Part shown: piece by piece, positions 62,290-64,000 of the stretch
How the letters are laid out: the number at the start of each line of letters is the position of its first letter
How positions within the stretch are numbered: position 1 is the first letter of the stretch
Origin: Paenibacillus polymyxa
GTDB taxonomy: Bacteria > Bacillota > Bacilli > Paenibacillales > Paenibacillaceae
Length of the DNA stretch: 64,000 bases
Assembly: GCF_001719045.1 (NCBI RefSeq)
Contig: NZ_CP015423.1
Coordinates: 3,178,501-3,242,500, forward strand
Direction of reading: 5' to 3'
The notes under the pieces: model-generated
Database searches by the model: none
Told to the model about the DNA's origin: nothing
Seen by the model: only the letters and a program-made list of their open reading frames with translations
Made by a program: the position numbers and the translations under genes

Positions 62290-63228
62290 GTGGTGGTAGC
62301 TGCTGTGAACAGAGTCATTGGAATCGACATTGGGGGCACATCGGTGAAGGCCGCCATAGTGGCACGGGACGGATCGGTGCTTGATGAAATCCGGCTGGAT
62401 ACGGACGCTTCCCGTGGACGTGAATGGGTGTTGTCGCAGGTGTCAGAATCTGTGCTCGGACTGTTGCGTTCTTTTGGGGATACCAGCATCGGTGCCTATA
62501 TAGATATAGGCGCTCTAGGCATTGCTACTGCTGGCAGAGTAAATGTGGAGAGCGGCGTAGTTGTGTATGCCACAGATAACCTACCTGGCTGGCAAGGTAC
62601 ATCCTTAGTAACGTGGGCTAAAGAAAAACTGGCTTTACGAGCGGTTGCTGATAATGATGCGAACGCCGCTTTACTTGGAGAAGCGTGGCAGGGAGCGGGG
62701 AAAGGCAAGCGACGCTTGGTGATGCTCACGTTGGGAACAGGTGTCGGAGGTGCATATATGGAAAATGGCCTCTTGTGCAGAGGGGCTCATTGGAGCGGCG
62801 GTGATTGGGGGCACAGTATTCTATACCCCGGAGGACACCCCTGTAATTGCGGAAAAAAAGGGTGCGCCGAGCAATATGTATCGGGGAGCGCCCTGTTACG
62901 TCGAGGTAGGGAACACGTCGGTAAATTGTACCGCTCGGGAAACGAGATTGTGAAAGAGGCCGTTCACGGTAACCAGGAGGCAATCCAGGTGCTGGATGAT
63001 TACACCGCAGATTTAGCTGTACTTCTAGCTAACATCTCGGTGACTCTTGATCCTGAGGGGATCATTGTAGGCGGAGGAGTAGCGGACACGGGAGAGGTCT
63101 GGTGGCCTATGCTGGAAAAGCATCTGCACCAATTTGGAGTTCAAACGGAAGTAAGTCGGGCATTGTTGGGCAATCGCGCTGGAATCATCGGCGCTGCACG
63201 GCTTGCCTTCGAAATGACCGAGTCCTAG
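62290..63228 (+). CDS. ROK-family sugar kinase (probable N-acetylmannosamine kinase)
   Basis: 312 residues. GIDIGGTSVKAAIV is the phosphate loop. GTGVGGAYMENG precedes the sugar-binding loop, and the ROK zinc motif is CNCGKKGCAEQY. ROK kinases include NanK and glucokinase; nanE beside it favours ManNAc. Start GTG five bases after AAGGAGG. A 150-bp gap separates it from the RpiR gene, but no terminator is evident. Confidence 0.9.
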   Translation: MVVAAVNRVIGIDIGGTSVKAAIVARDGSVLDEIRLDTDASRGREWVLSQVSESVLGLLRSFGDTSIGAYIDIGALGIATAGRVNVESGVVVYATDNLPGWQGTSLVTWAKEKLALRAVADNDANAALLGEAWQGAGKGKRRLVMLTLGTGVGGAYMENGLLCRGAHWSGGDWGHSILYPGGHPCNCGKKGCAEQYVSGSALLRRGREHVGKLYRSGNEIVKEAVHGNQEAIQVLDDYTADLAVLLANISVTLDPEGIIVGGGVADTGEVWWPMLEKHLHQFGVQTEVSRALLGNRAGIIGAARLAFEMTES

Positions 63229-63253
63229 TACAAGAATGAAAGGGGAACGAACC

Positions 63254-64000
63254 ATGACGCAAAAACGGCTTGATACCGACATTGTTGTGATTGGCGGAGG
63301 TCTAGGGGGGACATCGGCAGCTCTTGCGGCGGCGAAGGCTGGCATGAGAGTCATCGTGACAGAGGAGACGGACTGGTTAGGGGGGCAGTTAACTTCACAG
63401 GCGGTTCCCCCAGATGAGCATCGATGGATCGAACAGTTTGGTTGCACAGCAACATACCGTGAGTTCCGTAATCGTGTACGTGACTATTACCGTCAGAACT
63501 ATCCGTTAACCGAAGAAGCTCGAAATAATCCCATTCTCAACCCTGGGAACGGTTGGGTAAGCCGTCTGGCTCATGAACCACGGGTAGCTCTGCGGGTGCT
63601 TGAAGATATGCTCGCTCCTTATTTGAATACGGGGTGCGTTCATGTATACTATCACACCGTGCCTATTGCCGTTCAGACGGATGGGGACTGTATTACTTCT
63701 GTAACTGTCCGTACCTCGAATAGCGCTGATCATAAGTGTGGATTTAGAGTGCTGCACGGAACGTTTTATCTGGATGCGACAGAGTGTGGTGATCTCCTTC
63801 CGATGGCGGGCGTGGAGCATACGAGTGGAGCGGAGTCGCGGGCGGCTACGGGTGAACCTCACGCACTGGAGTGTGCTAACCCTTTTGATATGCAATCTAT
63901 CACACATGTGGCTGCCGTAGACTATATTCCCCAGGAAAGCTTCACTATAGAGCGGCCGCAACAATATGATTTCTGGAGAAATTATATTCCGTCCTTTTCC
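63254..64000 (+). CDS. FAD-dependent oxidoreductase, N-terminal part, cut by window end
   Basis: At least 249 residues, running off the window. The dinucleotide-binding motif is DIVVIGGGLGGTSAALAAAK, followed by the ETDWLGGQLTSQ loop and FYLDATECGDLLPMAG, the pattern of the FAD-dependent oxidoreductase family PF12831. No signal peptide in what is visible. AAAGGGG precedes the ATG, 25 bp after the kinase stop, so it belongs to the same operon. Its substrate is unknown; an imported sugar or sugar acid is plausible. Confidence 0.85.
   Translation, partial: MTQKRLDTDIVVIGGGLGGTSAALAAAKAGMRVIVTEETDWLGGQLTSQAVPPDEHRWIEQFGCTATYREFRNRVRDYYRQNYPLTEEARNNPILNPGNGWVSRLAHEPRVALRVLEDMLAPYLNTGCVHVYYHTVPIAVQTDGDCITSVTVRTSNSADHKCGFRVLHGTFYLDATECGDLLPMAGVEHTSGAESRAATGEPHALECANPFDMQSITHVAAVDYIPQESFTIERPQQYDFWRNYIPSFS

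Overview
The window looks like chromosome of a Paenibacillus, close to the P. polymyxa group. This is inferred from Bacillus-type ribosome binding sites, moderate G+C, SLH-anchored secreted proteins, a YdjO/cold-shock pair, a Mn-dependent pyrophosphatase, and a heavy load of sugar-uptake and glycoside hydrolase genes each with its own LacI, AraC, GntR or RpiR regulator. I see no rRNA or tRNA gene, CRISPR array, insertion sequence, phage or plasmid module. Both edge genes are cut by the window.

Layout: 1-3960, sucrose PTS locus (scrR end, scrB, scrA) with palindromic LacI-type operators. 4020-6403, divergent AraC regulator and a short pyruvate kinase. 6486-7648, small secreted protein and DUF805 membrane protein. 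8073-10508, secreted GH43 arabinanase with a cre-containing leader. 10896-11443, cold-shock protein and YdjO. 11552-14318, hydrolase, membrane protein, acetyltransferase and a second small secreted protein. 14532-16948, GntR (YtrA-type)/ABC operon with an operator over its promoter. 17285-19276, secreted protein with tandem SnoaL-like domains and a racemase-like protein. 19377-29757, a locus with the layout of the Listeria beta-1,2-glucan oligosaccharide system: LacI, GH94 phosphorylase and GH3 glucosidase on the minus strand, ABC binding protein and two permeases on the plus strand, around a shared control region. 30104-31618, intracellular GH51 arabinofuranosidase. 32039-35855, HSP90-like ATPase with a TPR-like partner, then a glycerophosphodiesterase. 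36024-44189, methyltransferase, a four-gene lipid-linked glycosylation operon (GT39, GT2, GtrA, GalU) and a divergent two-component system. 44273-48565, large cell-surface subtilase. 48928-53787, pyrophosphatase, MarR/esterase, LigD-like ligase, small acetyltransferase and DUF420 protein. 53970-64000, an amino-sugar locus: ABC importer, cytosolic GH84, DUF4127, NanE, RpiR regulator, ROK kinase and an FAD oxidoreductase cut by the window end.

How it fits together: most of the window is import and intracellular breakdown of plant- or microbe-derived glycans. Arabinan is cut outside by GH43 and finished inside by GH51. Beta-glucan oligosaccharides enter through an ABC importer and are split by phosphorolysis and hydrolysis. 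Sucrose enters as the 6-phosphate. Neither ABC importer encodes an ATPase, so both probably share a MsmX/UgpC-type ATPase encoded elsewhere. The most promising under-described parts are the DUF4127-containing amino-sugar locus, the HSP90/TPR pair, and a shared three-box 11-bp direct repeat that ties the two-component system to both the glycosylation operon and a distant secreted protein.
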